Assembly (NCBI GenBank): GCA_942159475.1
Contig: OW804095.1
Span: 154,255,145-154,319,144 of the forward strand
Direction of reading: 5' to 3'
Length of the DNA stretch: 64,000 nt
From: Sthenelais limicola
Taxonomy: Eukaryota > Annelida > Polychaeta > Phyllodocida > Sigalionidae
Each line of letters opens with the position of its first letter. Position 1 is the stretch's first letter. Under the pieces are notes generated by a model. It was not told the DNA's origin. It was given only the letters and a program-made list of their open reading frames with translations, and did no database searches. Shown piece after piece: positions 18,362-29,843 of the stretch. Made by a program: the position numbers and the translations under genes.

Positions 18362-18704
18362 CGGTCCAGTTTAGTTCTATTTTGATGCCATGATAAATAT
18401 TTAAGAGTTATTTAATCATTATTTACCTTCATTTCATGTCTTGCAACCCTCTCACTTTTTTTGCCCCAGTCAGTGGGCGTTTCGCCCCAGGCCAGGGGCA
18501 TGACGCCCACTTTTAAAAAAATATGTTTTTGCATGTAACCACCCTAAAATTTAGAATGTGTCTTATTCAGACATGAATATTATTTGATGCAACAAATGCC
18601 TTAGATTTGTATAATTGGCATGTGGTTATGACCATTCCAGCAAATGTTATGGCATTTCCCCCTTAGCATGTGCATCTTGCCCCACCCTAGACTACACATT
18701 TAGA
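18362..18704. other. Non-coding, nothing recognised
   Basis: Contains GCCCCAG-type words repeated near 18465-18505 but no clear unit. Confidence 0.45.
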
Positions 18705-18890
18705 AAATTCTTCACATTTAGGCTGCAATTTGTGCAATACTAGGTGAATTCGGGTATATTCAGCATTGCATTGATTCTAGCAATCTGTTTGGTAAGTTGA
18801 ACTGTATTTTGAACTTTATTTTCATCTGAAATTTGGGTTATTTGTGAAGATTGTTGAAGTTGAATTGTACATTTTCTGAAAATCTGACCC
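18705..18890. mobile_element. Miniature family A, copy 4 (left end missing)
   Basis: Opposite orientation to copies 1-3. The right end AATTGTACATTTTCTGAAAA..CTGACCC is intact. The left about 45 bp, including one terminal repeat, are absent. Confidence 0.7.
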
Positions 18891-19848
18891 ACGTCAGCTC
18901 ATGGGTTAATTGTAATGAGTCATAATTGCCGGAAAATGGCTTGTGTTGATTGTTCTATATTCTAAATAAAAGAATTAAATGAAATAAAATGATTTAATTT
19001 ACAGTATCCGAATTTTCTCATTAACTATCTAATGCTTCAAGTCGTATGACTAGGTGAACCAAGTTGCAAGACCGTTTATTAAATATATTGTTACATTTCT
19101 CAGCTCATCCTATAGCATATAAATATTCTGCTACTTTACTAGTAATTGGCCGCCCAGAGATAGAAACATTGGATGTTGTTTTTTTTTAAATTCTTATTAA
19201 AATTAAAATTTTTATTCAGGTTTAGAGCTACATACATCATTGTTGAGCAAGGTAATTTTAGAAACAGCTCCTCGGCTCACCATGCGGTGGTCTACCTCCA
19301 AGCCCTGAGCTGGCAATATGAAGTTTTATATAATAAGTTAATATTATAGTATAACCATCGGTCCTTAACTAATGAAACAAAATATCAAAAAGAGAGAAAA
19401 TATATACAATTTGCACTTATATCGGATTGTACTCATAAGGTTTATAACAATGTTCTAGTGTTTACTATCATTAGAATCAGCTTGATCTCATCTTTTCAAA
19501 TATGTTGATATCTCAAAATTCATTTTTTGCGACTTGTGACTCATTTGTGTGTAAGACATGACATGTAGAGAGGAGCATGGCGACAATGCAGGTGCAGCAG
19601 CATCACTGTGACCACACTGAATGTCCGTTTCGCGCTGCACGTACATCCTTTTTGAATAGGCCAATCAATGCTGCCTAAACATTTCCTTAGATATCTCCGT
19701 TTCTACACCATCTATGACAGTGCACGATCCCACAGACCTTTAGTACCCCAATATATCGTCTTGATTACAGCATAATATACTCATAGCTGTGTGTCAAGTT
19801 AGAGAAAACTCCTGTATAAAATTGTAGTGGGATGTCCGTGCAGGTTTT
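18891..19848. other. Non-coding with a possible retroposon tail and a partial family B copy
   Basis: On the minus strand, 19320-19180 ends in CCTGAATAAAAATTTTAATT and an A-rich run, like a non-LTR retroposon 3' end. About 19455-19560 matches the right third of family B (ACTATCATTAGAATCAGCTT, GCGACTTGTGACTCATT). The rest is unrecognised. Confidence 0.4.
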
Positions 19849-19891
19849 AGAGGATGTCCGTGCTACAAAAATTGTAGCACGGACATCCTCT
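19849..19891. repeat. Perfect 20-bp-arm hairpin
   Basis: AGAGGATGTCCGTGCTACAA (19849-19868), an AAA spacer, then its exact reverse complement (19872-19891). A direct partial copy, GGATGTCCGTG, lies just upstream near 19830. It could be a foldback insertion. Confidence 0.75.
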
Positions 19892-20332
19892 ATGATTTTT
19901 GTTTTTGAAGGCATTGTGACAAAATAACATAGATTTACAGCATATATTATACACCAATACTAAGCTTAGGCCATTCAATATGTCTCCTAGAGTTGGGAAG
20001 GACTACCATGCTCCAAATCTGGAGAAACAAAGTGAAATAAGTTACCAATGGAACTGCTATCTGCTATCGTTTTGATGTACGTGCAGCGCGAAACGGACAT
20101 TGAGTGTGGTGACAGTGAGCATGGGCAGGGAAAGGTTATGCGGAGGGAATAATGCGCCTGATGTAAGAACCATAGCAGGGCCTGATAGCCTGTCTTGGTA
20201 TGAATAATAGATACAGGTAGAGGTAGTGGTGGAGGTGGAGAGGAGGAGGAACAGTATAATAAAGGCATTATCCGCCCAGTATAGGACCACTATAGGACCA
20301 GCTTATGACTCTATAGTAGAGGTGGCCAGACA

Positions 20333-20567
20333 TGGTCAGATTTTCAGAAAATGTACAATTGGCAGCTGTACACATTGAGTAAATTCTGCTAAATTAGGCT
20401 CCAATTTGGTCAATACTAGGTAAATTCGAATATATTCAGCATTGCATTGATTCTAGCAATCTGTTTGGTTAGGTTGAACTGTATTTTGAACATTATTTTT
20501 GTCTTAAATTTGGGTTATTTGAGAAGATTGGTGAAGACGAATTGTACATTTTCTGAAAGTCTGACCC
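20333..20567. mobile_element. Miniature family A, copy 5
   Basis: About 235 bp from GGTCAGATTTTCAG to GAAAGTCTGACCC, in reverse orientation to copies 1-3. The interior is well conserved (GCATTGCATTGATTCTAGCA). Confidence 0.8.
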
Positions 20568-20679
20568 CCATAATGCACTGTTTCCTACAGGATGAGTCGC
20601 TCCTCTCCACTCAGCGCCATCTTGTGTCGAGCTAAAATGGCTCCCAACTTTAAAAGTACAATTATCAAGTTGGAACATT

Positions 20680-21093
20680 TGTGATGTGTTTCAGAAAAAT
20701 GAGTCATAAGTCGCAAAATTGATATTTTTCAAAGTGTTTTTTTCACAGGATCACATTATTTGAATGTTCTGATTTTTAGAGGGTTCATCACTTATACCTA
20801 TAGATATCAATCGATGTATCAAATTTCAGGACAATCTATGTAGTATATCCTTTAGTTTTAAAGGTCCTCATATGGACTAAATTTAGTTACTTTACTGTTT
20901 ATTGACCCCCAGAAATATTGAAAACTTTTTTTTTCAAAAACGAAAATATCAAACTTAAAACCTGGAAATACTTATGAGATTATTAGACTGTTTACTATCA
21001 TTGGAATCAGCTTGATCTCATCTTTTCAAATATAATGGTATCTCAAAATCTTTTTTTTGCGACTTATGACTTGTTTTCCTGAAACACATCACA
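20680..21093. mobile_element. Miniature family B, copy 1
   Basis: 414 bp with long terminal inverted repeats: TGTGATGTGTTTCAG..AAATGAGTCATAAGTCGCAAAA at the left and the inverse at the right (TTTTTGCGACTTATGAC..CTGAAACACATCACA). Non-coding. Further copies are at 22178 and 61838, with partial or decayed ones near 2826, 19455, 22805 and 35175. A DNA-transposon-derived MITE is the likely class. Confidence 0.8.
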
Positions 21094-21699
21094 TTTTACC
21101 AGATGAGATAAGGGGAGAGGCAGACCGAGACAGGTTCATTGTTCAAATGAAGAACTAAGCAAATGAACAATATGCAAGGAGGGTAGATGCCCAGGAGGTG
21201 TGAAGAAGCTAAACATGTGTCTGCATAGTTACAGAAATTTAGTTTTTGTTCAACTGAAAATGCAGAATATTTAATCAAAAGTGCTTATATTTACCTATAT
21301 GTGTAAATTTTGTGATAAAAATATTGAATAAAGAACATAACACTGTTTTGTCATTTTATCAATGTTTATTTAACATTTACTTAACAATACAAGACAACAT
21401 ACTACTGCCTATTGCTTTAATCAGACATTAGGATCAACTATTTGTGTGCGATGTCAAGTCAGTTACTTAAATTTAGTCTTTCTTAAACTGAAAATGCAGA
21501 ATATTTACTAAAAATGCTTATCATCTGGGTGAAAATAAAAAAGTTGGTCGAAAAAAAAGTTGGTCGAAAAAAAAAGTTGGCCAAAAATAAAAGAAGTGAT
21601 TATTACCTTTGCGGTTTGGAGCAATTAAATGAATTTGTTCAGATTCATGAACTTTAACAAAAATGGTCAACATTTACTAACTCAGAATACAGAACTGTC
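21094..21699. other. Non-coding, nothing recognised
   Basis: AT-rich. An AAAAAGTTGG(T/C)CGAAAAA word is repeated three times near 21537-21590. No genes. Confidence 0.5.
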
Positions 21700-21870
21700 C
21701 CCCCCCCCTGCCCCTTGCCCTTGCCCCCCTAATGTATGCATACCAATGCTCCATGCTCCCTCCCCCTCCCCCCTGCCCCCTGCCCCCAACCCTTGGCCCC
21801 CTCCCCCCTGTCCCCCCTGCCTCCCCCAACCCTTGCCCCCCTAATGTATGCATACCAATGCTCCATGCTT
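21700..21870. repeat. C-rich tract bounded by a 33-bp direct repeat
   Basis: CCCCCCTAATGTATGCATAC..CCATGCT occurs at about 21725-21757 and again at 21836-21869, enclosing CCCTCCCCC/CTGCCCC runs. It is a local duplication. The proline-rich frames over it are artefacts. Confidence 0.75.
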
Positions 21871-22177
21871 GTTGCACAAGATACAGGAATCCTGTACAAA
21901 CATGCCAATCTCACCACTTCCCCTCCCCGTGACTCCTCCCCCTCGCTGTGTTTGCTCTGCGCATGCGTGAATAATTAATTAGGCAGTGATTAATTGGTTA
22001 CAAATATGAGCGTTCCATGGTGCAGGGGTGGCGCTTTAATGCGCATGTCCAGCAATATCTCTGGCTTGATTGAGAAGGAAGCGGTTGATTCCTGCAACTA
22101 TAGGTCTAAGCACTCACTTAGTGTCACTTATTACCTTGCTATAGATCTGACCAGTCATTTTATATTTTTTGATAATT

Positions 22178-22580
22178 TGTGATGTGTTTCAGGAAAATGA
22201 GTCATAAGTCGCAGAATTGATATTTTTCAAAGTGTTTTTTTACAAGATCACATCATTGGCATGTTCTGTTTTTTGAAGAGTTTATCACTTATAGCGATAT
22301 CAAATAATGTATCAAATTTCAGGACAATCTATCTAATATATCCTTTAGTTTTACAGGTCCTCATATGGACTACATTTAGTTACTTTTCTGTTTTCCCCAG
22401 AAATATTAGAATTTTTTTTTTTCAAAACGAAAATATCAACCTTTAAATCTAGAAATACTTATAAGATTATTAGACTGTTTAGTATCATTGGAATCAGCTT
22501 GATCTCATCTTTTCAAATATAATGGTACCTCAAAATCTATTTTTTGCGACTTATGACTCATTTTCCTGAAACACATCACA
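22178..22580. mobile_element. Miniature family B, copy 2
   Basis: 403 bp with both terminal repeats (TGTGATGTGTTTCAGGAAAA at the left, inverse at the right). It is close to copy 1 throughout, including GAATCAGCTTGATCTCATCT. Confidence 0.82.
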
Positions 22581-23981
22581 TTTGATTTCCATTTTGTTAC
22601 ATTTACAGTCAGTAGTTATGGAGAATGGTAAACACATCTATAGATCTGCCCAACTTTAACAACATATTTTGCACTTACTATAGATCTGAGCAGTGACTTT
22701 CTAAGCAAGGTTATTCTATGGACTGTGTTTAAGTATTATTACTAGTAAGTGTCGATCAGGAAATATTGTTATTTGTTTTAAAACATAAATTAATCAAAGG
22801 CTTTCTGCAGGTTCATATCGTTAGAATTTGCTTGATCATATCTTTGTAAATATGATGGCATCATTTTGTTTCTGTGACACATTACATATTTATAAAAATG
22901 TCTTAAAAATAATCTTCTTAAAGGGGAATCCACGCTGGGGTCTCAGCATAATGCCATTAATAATTCTCAACTTGTGATATGGGTCTGGGAGACGATCATG
23001 TGACAGGGCATAGATAATGCCCTGAACATAATACACTTATAAGTGACCAGTGTATACATACAAAGCAATACTCCGCCCTCCCCCCCTCCCCCATGTGGTG
23101 GTGTTGTTGTGTCATGTGACTGGTGTAAACACAGTCTTGATTGACAGCTAACTGTTTCAATTTAAATGTGTAACAGTCATATTCCCAATGGAGTTAATGA
23201 ATTAGTGATGTAAAGAGGGCTACAATTTTTAATGTAAGTAGACATCATTGCCTCCATATATTCATTTATATATGAGATCCGCTCCATCAAAATGAGTCCC
23301 ATGTCGGCCAAATCGATTTTGGAGTTAGCTATTGGATGGGTAAGCAGCAGGAAAGAGCTTTCCAATGATGTATAGAGCTTAATTTTAGGCCTATTGGGTA
23401 TAATTCTATGGTTGCGGTGAGTATTTAAGGGACGCGGTTACTGGAGGAGCCGGAAACTGAGATACAGCCTGTTTAAGTTCGGCGAGTGACCTTCGGCGCG
23501 CCATCCTTGGTTACGGGCATTTGTTATCAAGCGATTTCTATGAAATTTGGAACACACTTTACTAACTGCCATAGCCATAACATATACCAAATTCAGTTCA
23601 TTTACTTAGTAACTTATCATTTTATCGCGCGATGAAAATTGGGTGAAATTTGGGCAAAATACATTTCTAGGAGACTTTTGTGGGATTTATGTCGGACGCG
23701 TCGTCATGCAAAATGACCAGTTCATATGATTGGATTTTTCTCAGATTTGGGGCAGGTATTATAGACTAGTAGGGCCACAATATATAAAAAAATCAGTGCA
23801 TTTCATTTAATATTTTTTATTTTATTACCCTGTTAACACGAGTATAATAATTCTGTACAAAATTCTTTGGTGCAGTGCTTGCAATATATACATGATAACA
23901 CACCTATTCATTCTAACAAAACAAAATGTACAACAGTATTCACCAGTAATAAAATCAGTAATAAAATCAATAAAATAGCAG
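22581..23981. other. Non-coding; includes the 3' flank of the DUF7869-like gene
   Basis: A weak family B right-half fragment is near 22805-22890. About 23265-23340 (CATCAAAATGAGTCCCATGTCGG) is partly the inverse of 27750-27830, on the far side of the gene. These could be subterminal repeats of a transposon carrying it. Minus-strand AATAAA near 23817-23825 may be the gene's polyadenylation signal. Confidence 0.45.
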
Positions 23982-24430
23982 TCAGCCCCTACCCCTACCC
24001 CTACCCCTACCCCTCCCTGGCCGGCGTTGCTCAACATTTCCCCTCCCCCTCCCCCTACCTCTCTTTGCTGGAGGAGGTGCAACCTCCCCATCCGAAGAAG
24101 ATTCTGAAGATTCCCTTACCCTGCCCCTTCCCCTTACTGTTCCTCTACCCCTACCCCTACCCCTACCCCTACCCCTACCCCTAGCTTGAGGTTCCTCTTG
24201 AGGTTCCTCCTCCTCCTCCTCCTCAGAAGATTCATCACCACCTAATTCTAATGATTCATCAGAAGAAGATTCCCTCTCCCTTCCCCTTCCCCTTCCCCTT
24301 CCTCTACCCCTCCCTCTTCCTCTAGCCCTTCCACTTCCCCTCCCTCTACCTCTTACTGGGGCGACTGCAGGAGCCTGTACAATGTAGCCATCCCCCCCCC
24401 CTCCCTGGCCCTTCTTCAGGTACAGTTGGT
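23982..24430 (-). pseudogene. Displaced RG-rich and acidic C-terminal tail of the DUF7869-like gene
   Basis: Minus-strand open frame in the +1 frame relative to exon 4. It picks up exactly where exon 4 enters the G10 run (24392-24401). It codes for long Arg-Gly repeats, a Ser/Asp/Glu-rich block (about 24200-24270, including seven consecutive Glu), then more Arg-Gly to a TGA at 23982-23984. The RG parts come from AGGGGT hexamers. One G too many in the run would explain the shift. With nine G the tail would be the natural C-terminus. A polymorphism or sequencing error is equally possible. Confidence 0.55.
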
Positions 24431-27190
24431 TTGGGGCACATAATGTCTTTGGTTTCTTCGGTACAAAAATCACGAATAGAATTAAAAAGATACCACTGTC
24501 TGTATGCAGACAGTCCAGGAGAAGGTACAATGGGTGGGTTGTCCTGAGGGACATCACCCACATCAACAGTAAGCATTTTAAAAGTACCACTATCTTCAGG
24601 GCCTACAAATGGCCTGAAAGAAATAACACCAGGTTTGTCACTAGAAAATTCAAAATGATGATACCCTTTGATACCTGGAAAAGATTTGGAGAAAGGTGAC
24701 AGGAATGCCTGCCAGTCGTACAATGGAACAAAAACAGTACCCCTTTCATCACCTACAAGTTGGGCCTGGTTGACCCCCCCTGGCGTACTGCGCTGCACAC
24801 TGGCTTTTAATTGCTGAAGAGAAGAAACGTTGTCCCGACGAAATTGTTTTTTCAAGAGACCAAAGCACCAGTCGGGGGCAAACTTAGTGTGCCCAGTAAT
24901 CAAAAAGTTAAGTGTAATAGACCTGTGCCTTCCAGTAAGGACACGCCACATCAAATAGGCCAAAACATACCGGTTCTTGTTCTGGCCACTACAATTGTCA
25001 CAGTTAAGATCTAAATCTTTCTCCCCCAGACCATAGTTTTCAAAGTAATGATTCAGATAAGAAATAACTGCATTTGACCCCTTACTGGTGCAATGGCTCT
25101 CATCTATAAGGTAGTTAACTTGTCTAGGCATTCCTTCCATGCAAATACCGAACAGGCCTACCTTCCTCGGGGTGAGAAAATAAAGGGGACCTGGTTGCAT
25201 CGGGTAAGAAGGTAAATGCACTTGTTGTGCAAAGTCAAAACTGAGATGTACTCGAATGTCACATGAGCAAGGGGCATGTTTGCCAAGGGGGGGTTCACCA
25301 TTGTCTCTGTACGCTTCTTTTGCATCAGCACAAAATTTCTGATAAAGAGTTCTTTCGGCAGTTACACTGTCTAAATGTTTCTGCTGTTTCTTTAACTTGG
25401 CAGCTTTCACAACATCAGGTAAATTACTACTACAGGAAATGTCTCTGTTATTACGCTGGCACTCCCAGCAGAGGTCTGTCATGGGACGACTTGTGACTAT
25501 TTTAGGAAGATACTTGCGCCATAAATGACCAAAAGTGGAGTAGGCAACAGCCCTATTGCCAGTCTCTTGCATGGCTTGTGTGTAAAGACGATGAACTTCA
25601 GCTTTTGTAGAACGGCAGGGGAGAATTAAGATGTTGTCTCTGTGGTGAGAAGATACTCTGCCTGGCAAGACAAGAGCATGTGTTTCGGCATAAGATGTGA
25701 TGAAGTTGATAGTGTTCTTCAGGTCATCTATTGGCAAAGACCTCACAGCACGGTGACCACCACCCTGTCGTGAACGAGTGACCAGACCATCCTCAGCGAA
25801 GGATTTTAGCAAAACTGTCAGCAAGTTTTGGCTAATCCTAGAAGTGAAGGGAGAGAAAAGAAATAGAAAAAATAATTAATAATAATTTAATCGTTGACAA
25901 AGGAAGAAATTGAACATAATGCAGGATCTTAAAATGACAATACCAAAATATTGATTCTTAGCAAATAATCATGTTATTATGAATAGCTATCTAATGTTCA
26001 GTATTAATGGGCACCACAAGATTCATGATAACACTCACTTGTAAAGGAATTTAAAGGTAGCTTTGCAAATAGGCTTGTTATGCATCCTGTAGTGGCTCTT
26101 TGGGTGTTTTCTCTCTCCCTTCTTGGTTGGACTGCATCGATCACTGTTGTCAGTAACAGTATTGAAAACGCCAAAGAGTGCCATGTCGAGCTCATCTGAA
26201 ACGACAGTATAACAATAATGTAAAAATGAATTTGTGACTGACTAATATCACCGACACCAATCTTAGTCTGAGTCCCTACAGTTATCCTACGTAATTAGTT
26301 ATCCTATGTAATTGGGTAGGACGTGTCCTCATTATTTAACAAGCTACAGCTTAAAATACTGATTAAAATACTGAATGAGTATTATACAGGCATGTATGGG
26401 CAATGAGGCAATAGAGAAAAACATTATTTTGAAATTACCTCGATGGATTTGGTCATGTTCCGACCGATGAGAGATGCGCTGTTCCACAGTGAACTGGTCT
26501 ATGCATGGCCCGCCGTTAAACAATCGGCAGTTACATCTGAAATGGAAAAAATCCTAGATTTTAATTTGCCCATAATGACACAAACAAACAATGTATTTTT
26601 AACCCTACATTCCACACGAGACGAGTAAGGAATCTCAGACGTCCCAAGTAAATAGCTACTCCCCAGATCTCGAGGGCCTTAAACTCCCCACGCACGAACA
26701 ACACCATGCGACTTAAAACATACACCAATTAAATTTTAGAACCTCTAAATATACCCACAAGGTATCTAGCACATATAACAGCATTGGATTATAGATTTGG
26801 AATGATTTCCAGGGATGTACATAGCATAGTTTTCAGATCGCGTCCCCCAGCATGTCAACACACACGATAGAAAAGATGGCTGCAGAGCACCAACACTTAC
26901 CGAAACGTGGAGCACTTTTCCCGTTCCTTGTCCACGACTGCCTGCATGTGATCAATAATAAGAATAGGTTCTGATGCTTCCTCAACTTCTTCTTCGTTCG
27001 TCTCCGGAGTTTCAGGCTGATCAGGGACGTCTGGTTCTCCATCTGAGTCAGATTCCACCGTCTCTGTTTCCTCGTTGAACACAAAATACTCTTCGATGAG
27101 GTTACGCCATTCGGCGTTGTCGACAACACCTCCCAAATTGGCTCGAGCGATGCCATTAAGAGCTTCTGCGACGGTGGCCTCAGCTTCCAT
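24346..27190 (-). CDS. DUF7869-like protein, putative transposase-related, four exons
   Basis: Exons on the minus strand: 27190-26901, 26536-26439, 26195-26039 and 25837-24346. All three introns (364, 243 and 201 nt) have GT-AG ends and phases that keep one frame of 678 codons. The start is ATG MEAEATVAEA. Residues 45-80 are acidic. A Cys cluster (CSTFRCNC..GGPC) spans the exon 1/2 join. Exon 3 holds the HYRMHNKPICKATFKFLYK segment seen in this family. Exon 4 has FDFAQQVHLPSY (Asp about 383), CDNCSGQNKN (Asp about 462) and GHTKFAPDWCFG (about 497-507), typical of DUF7869 proteins and consistent with an RNase H-like fold. Catalysis is inferred, not shown. Exon 4 ends soon after a G10 run, with a frameshift that cuts off an RG/acidic tail. 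Confidence 0.85.
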
Positions 27191-27329
27191 GTTTAAATAA
27201 TAAACCTTGGTCCATTTAAAACTTTGTTGGAGAGTAAAACACGTCTTGTATCGTCTGGAATCGAGGAATAACTGGTTGCTTCGATTCAAATCCAAGACCA
27301 CGCTAGAAGATGGCGTCAGCCGGAAGTTG

Positions 27330-27490
27330 ATCTTTCGGAGCGGCTGGACCAATCACAGGGCTGTATCGACCCCTCGTGGGCTCCCTTGACGACCCTAGCA
27401 ACCATTGTTTACGCCGAATGCACTTGGAGAGAGCTCTGTGATTGGTTTACTTACGCGGCGATTCAAAAGGGAAGAATCCCATTGGCTAGA
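27330..27490 (-). promoter_or_regulatory. Probable promoter of the DUF7869-like gene
   Basis: 140-300 nt upstream of the ATG. Three CCAAT boxes lie in one or other orientation (ACCAATCACA near 27348, GATTGGTTT near 27440, CATTGGCTA near 27479). The sequence is relatively CpG-rich (CGACCCCTCG, ACGCGGCG), with no TATA box. An RFX-like GGTTGCTAGGG on the minus strand lies near 27394. A TATA-less CCAAT promoter is inferred. It could fire in both directions, but no plus-strand gene follows. Confidence 0.45.
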
Positions 27491-27851
27491 GGAGATTCGC
27501 GGCTTTCCGAGGATACCAAATGTGCTGGGGTACCCTACGATCAAATGTCCACGGCGTACGAGTGAATTTAGTGAAAAATAGCCTTCGGCTCCTTTGTTTA
27601 AACCCATCCAACCATGTTAGGAAAATGTTTACCGGCCGTTATGAAGCGTAAATAATTGTTTTTGGTACAAAATATTTTCCAGTCTAAAAAAAAACATAAT
27701 AAAGATTAATATTACGGGAAAAAAAGTTTTCGACCGAAAAAGTCCTATACCACCTTTGGAGCCCTATATCTCAAAATGAAAGTTGCCGACATGGGACTCT
27801 TTTTGATGAATCGCCTCACATATGTATAGTCCAGTCAATTTATGAAAAAGG

Positions 27852-28475
27852 TAAAAAAAACTAGAACAGAAATGCGGTTTTCACCATCCTTTCCCACAAG
27901 GGCCCTGTATCAACATACTAAAAATGTAGAAAAATTTATCGTTGGGAAATAGGGGAAAATAGCCATTTTCCAAAATGGCTGCCATGGGGTAAGTGCCTGG
28001 CTAAAAATCAATGTAACTTTTGATCAGAACATAGCAAATGGATGTATTTGGTGTCTATAATGGGGTTTTCAGGTATGCCCAACAGACTGGTGATACTTAA
28101 AATCATGTTGGACATTTCCTTATAACAGATATCCAAGATGGCTGCCACCGAAAATCTGACATTTTGGAATATTTCATAACTTTTGATTGAAACATGGTAT
28201 AAGGCCAGTTTTTGGGCCTATTATGGGGTATTTAGGTATGCTCAATGCTGTGATGACATTTAAAAACATGTTAGACATTGCATGACAACTCATATCCAAG
28301 ATGACCACCATTGAAAATCTGAAAATATTGGAAAAGCTCAAAACTTTTGATAGAAACATGGTATAAGCACCAATTTCTAGTGGCTATTATCAGGTTCTTG
28401 GGTATGCTTCAACACAGTGATGACATTTAAATTAATTTCAAACATTGCCTGACATATATCCAAGATGGCTATCCC
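27852..28475. repeat. Left arm of a long inverted repeat pair (repeat D)
   Basis: Built of 3-4 diverged subunits of about 145 bp, each with CCAAGATGGCTGCC, AACTTTTGATNNAAACATGG, TATTATGGGG and GGTATGC words. Its inverse is at 36195-36914, about 7.7 kb away. CTAGAACAG..AAATGCGGTTTTCACCATCC marks the well-conserved outer end. No coding. Confidence 0.8.
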
Positions 28476-29530
28476 AGAAACTTAACAAATTTTATTCAGG
28501 TATTTGGTCTGGCATAAGCCATATAGGCCAGGACAGCTTGGGTAAACATGGTCTCCTGGTCCTCCGCTGTCTCCTGAATTTACTAATCAGTCCTTTTGAA
28601 CAAGCAGAGAGAACAGATAATTAGAGTGAGGTTTCAAAATATCAGTGGTTGCCATTATTCAATCATATAGTGGTGGTGAGATGAAGTGTGATGGTGGAGA
28701 TGGGGTATGAATTGGATGATGGGGGAGCAGGGTTGACCGGTGTTTGAATAATTCTCAAAGTTTGATAGAACTTAGTACAAGTTTTATTTTGGTCTGTAGT
28801 CTAGTCTGTGAGCTGAAGGCAGTAGTTGCCTAACCATAACTGTACACTAGTAGGCTGTGGATTGGGCTACTGTGGAAGTTGGGGTAGAATCTTAGTCAAC
28901 ACACATGTATGCTGTCCTTCTCATAACTCTTTGATAAAACTGGTGGTAACAAAGTTTGTTAAGGGGATTGTTTTGGCCTCCCAGAATCAGACCTGGATCT
29001 TTGTTGATTCATGCTTTTACTTCAGAAATATCCTCTGTTGTTACTGTTGCCCTGGCAGCATAAGAAAATAAGTATGTATGTGTCATCTGCAACAACAATT
29101 CTTTGTCAGCAGCAGCAACCATAGGAGTTTGGCAATGAATGACAAGGTCAGCTTGTACCAAGATGTCACTCGATAAGTTGCGGAATCACTTTTTATTTTA
29201 TGTATTTCCCAGAATGACTTGCTTCTTCACTGTCAGAGGCACTTTTGATCCTCATCTCAAGTGTCCTTTACTGGAGCAAAGTACCCATCAAACACAACAA
29301 TGCCCCATACTTGGCTTTCACATAATAAACATAATTGCCACAGATGTCCTTAAATGTACACCACAGGTCCAAATGATTCTATGTAGCAAGGTCTCTCCAT
29401 TGAAAACATGATGTGCTTGAAAAAACAGTGATTTTGCACAACAGCTTCAGTTTTATCAATTGTCACAGGTACTGAAGCCACTTCACCTGAGACAATAATA
29501 TGCAATGTTCTAAGCATCACGTTCACAGAA
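28476..29530. other. Non-coding, nothing recognised
   Basis: Begins with TTTTATTCAGG, the inverse of a retroposon-like tail as at 19190. There are scattered short frames only. No known element is visible before the DIRS-like leader. Confidence 0.5.
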
Positions 29531-29614
29531 CGTTAGGCGCGATCATTAGCGGCAGGAAAGATCCAATACCCATAATCCCTCAACCTTCCGCTACTACAGC
29601 GCCACCCCACATAC

Positions 29615-29622
29615 TATATAAA
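29615..29622 (+). promoter_or_regulatory. TATA box upstream of DIRS-like ORFs
   Basis: TATATAAA inside ATACTATATAAACCC, about 230 nt upstream of the first ATG (29844). Pyrimidine-rich sequence follows. Confidence 0.4.
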
Positions 29623-29843
29623 CCCTCTCTACACACTAACTCCTCCTCACTCTCACTTCAATTTACAAACTTGAATCGTGTGCTAGCTCCCACGCTACAC
29701 ACACACTTTTGGCACAGGTGAAACACTAAATACCGGCAGCCAGCGGTCGGGAATAACGTGTCTTCACAGGGCGTGCGCTGGACTGAGTGAGTTTATTTAT
29801 ACATTATACATTGCTACAGTGGTTGTACGTTATATTTATCAAC

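Noticed and set aside
21629..21978. Proline-rich frames
   Set aside because: C-rich local duplication with no conserved features.
23986..24183. Interstitial telomere repeat (CCCCTA)n
   Set aside because: Short interrupted hexamers that lie within the RG-coding tail. The unit differs from the animal CCCTAA repeat.
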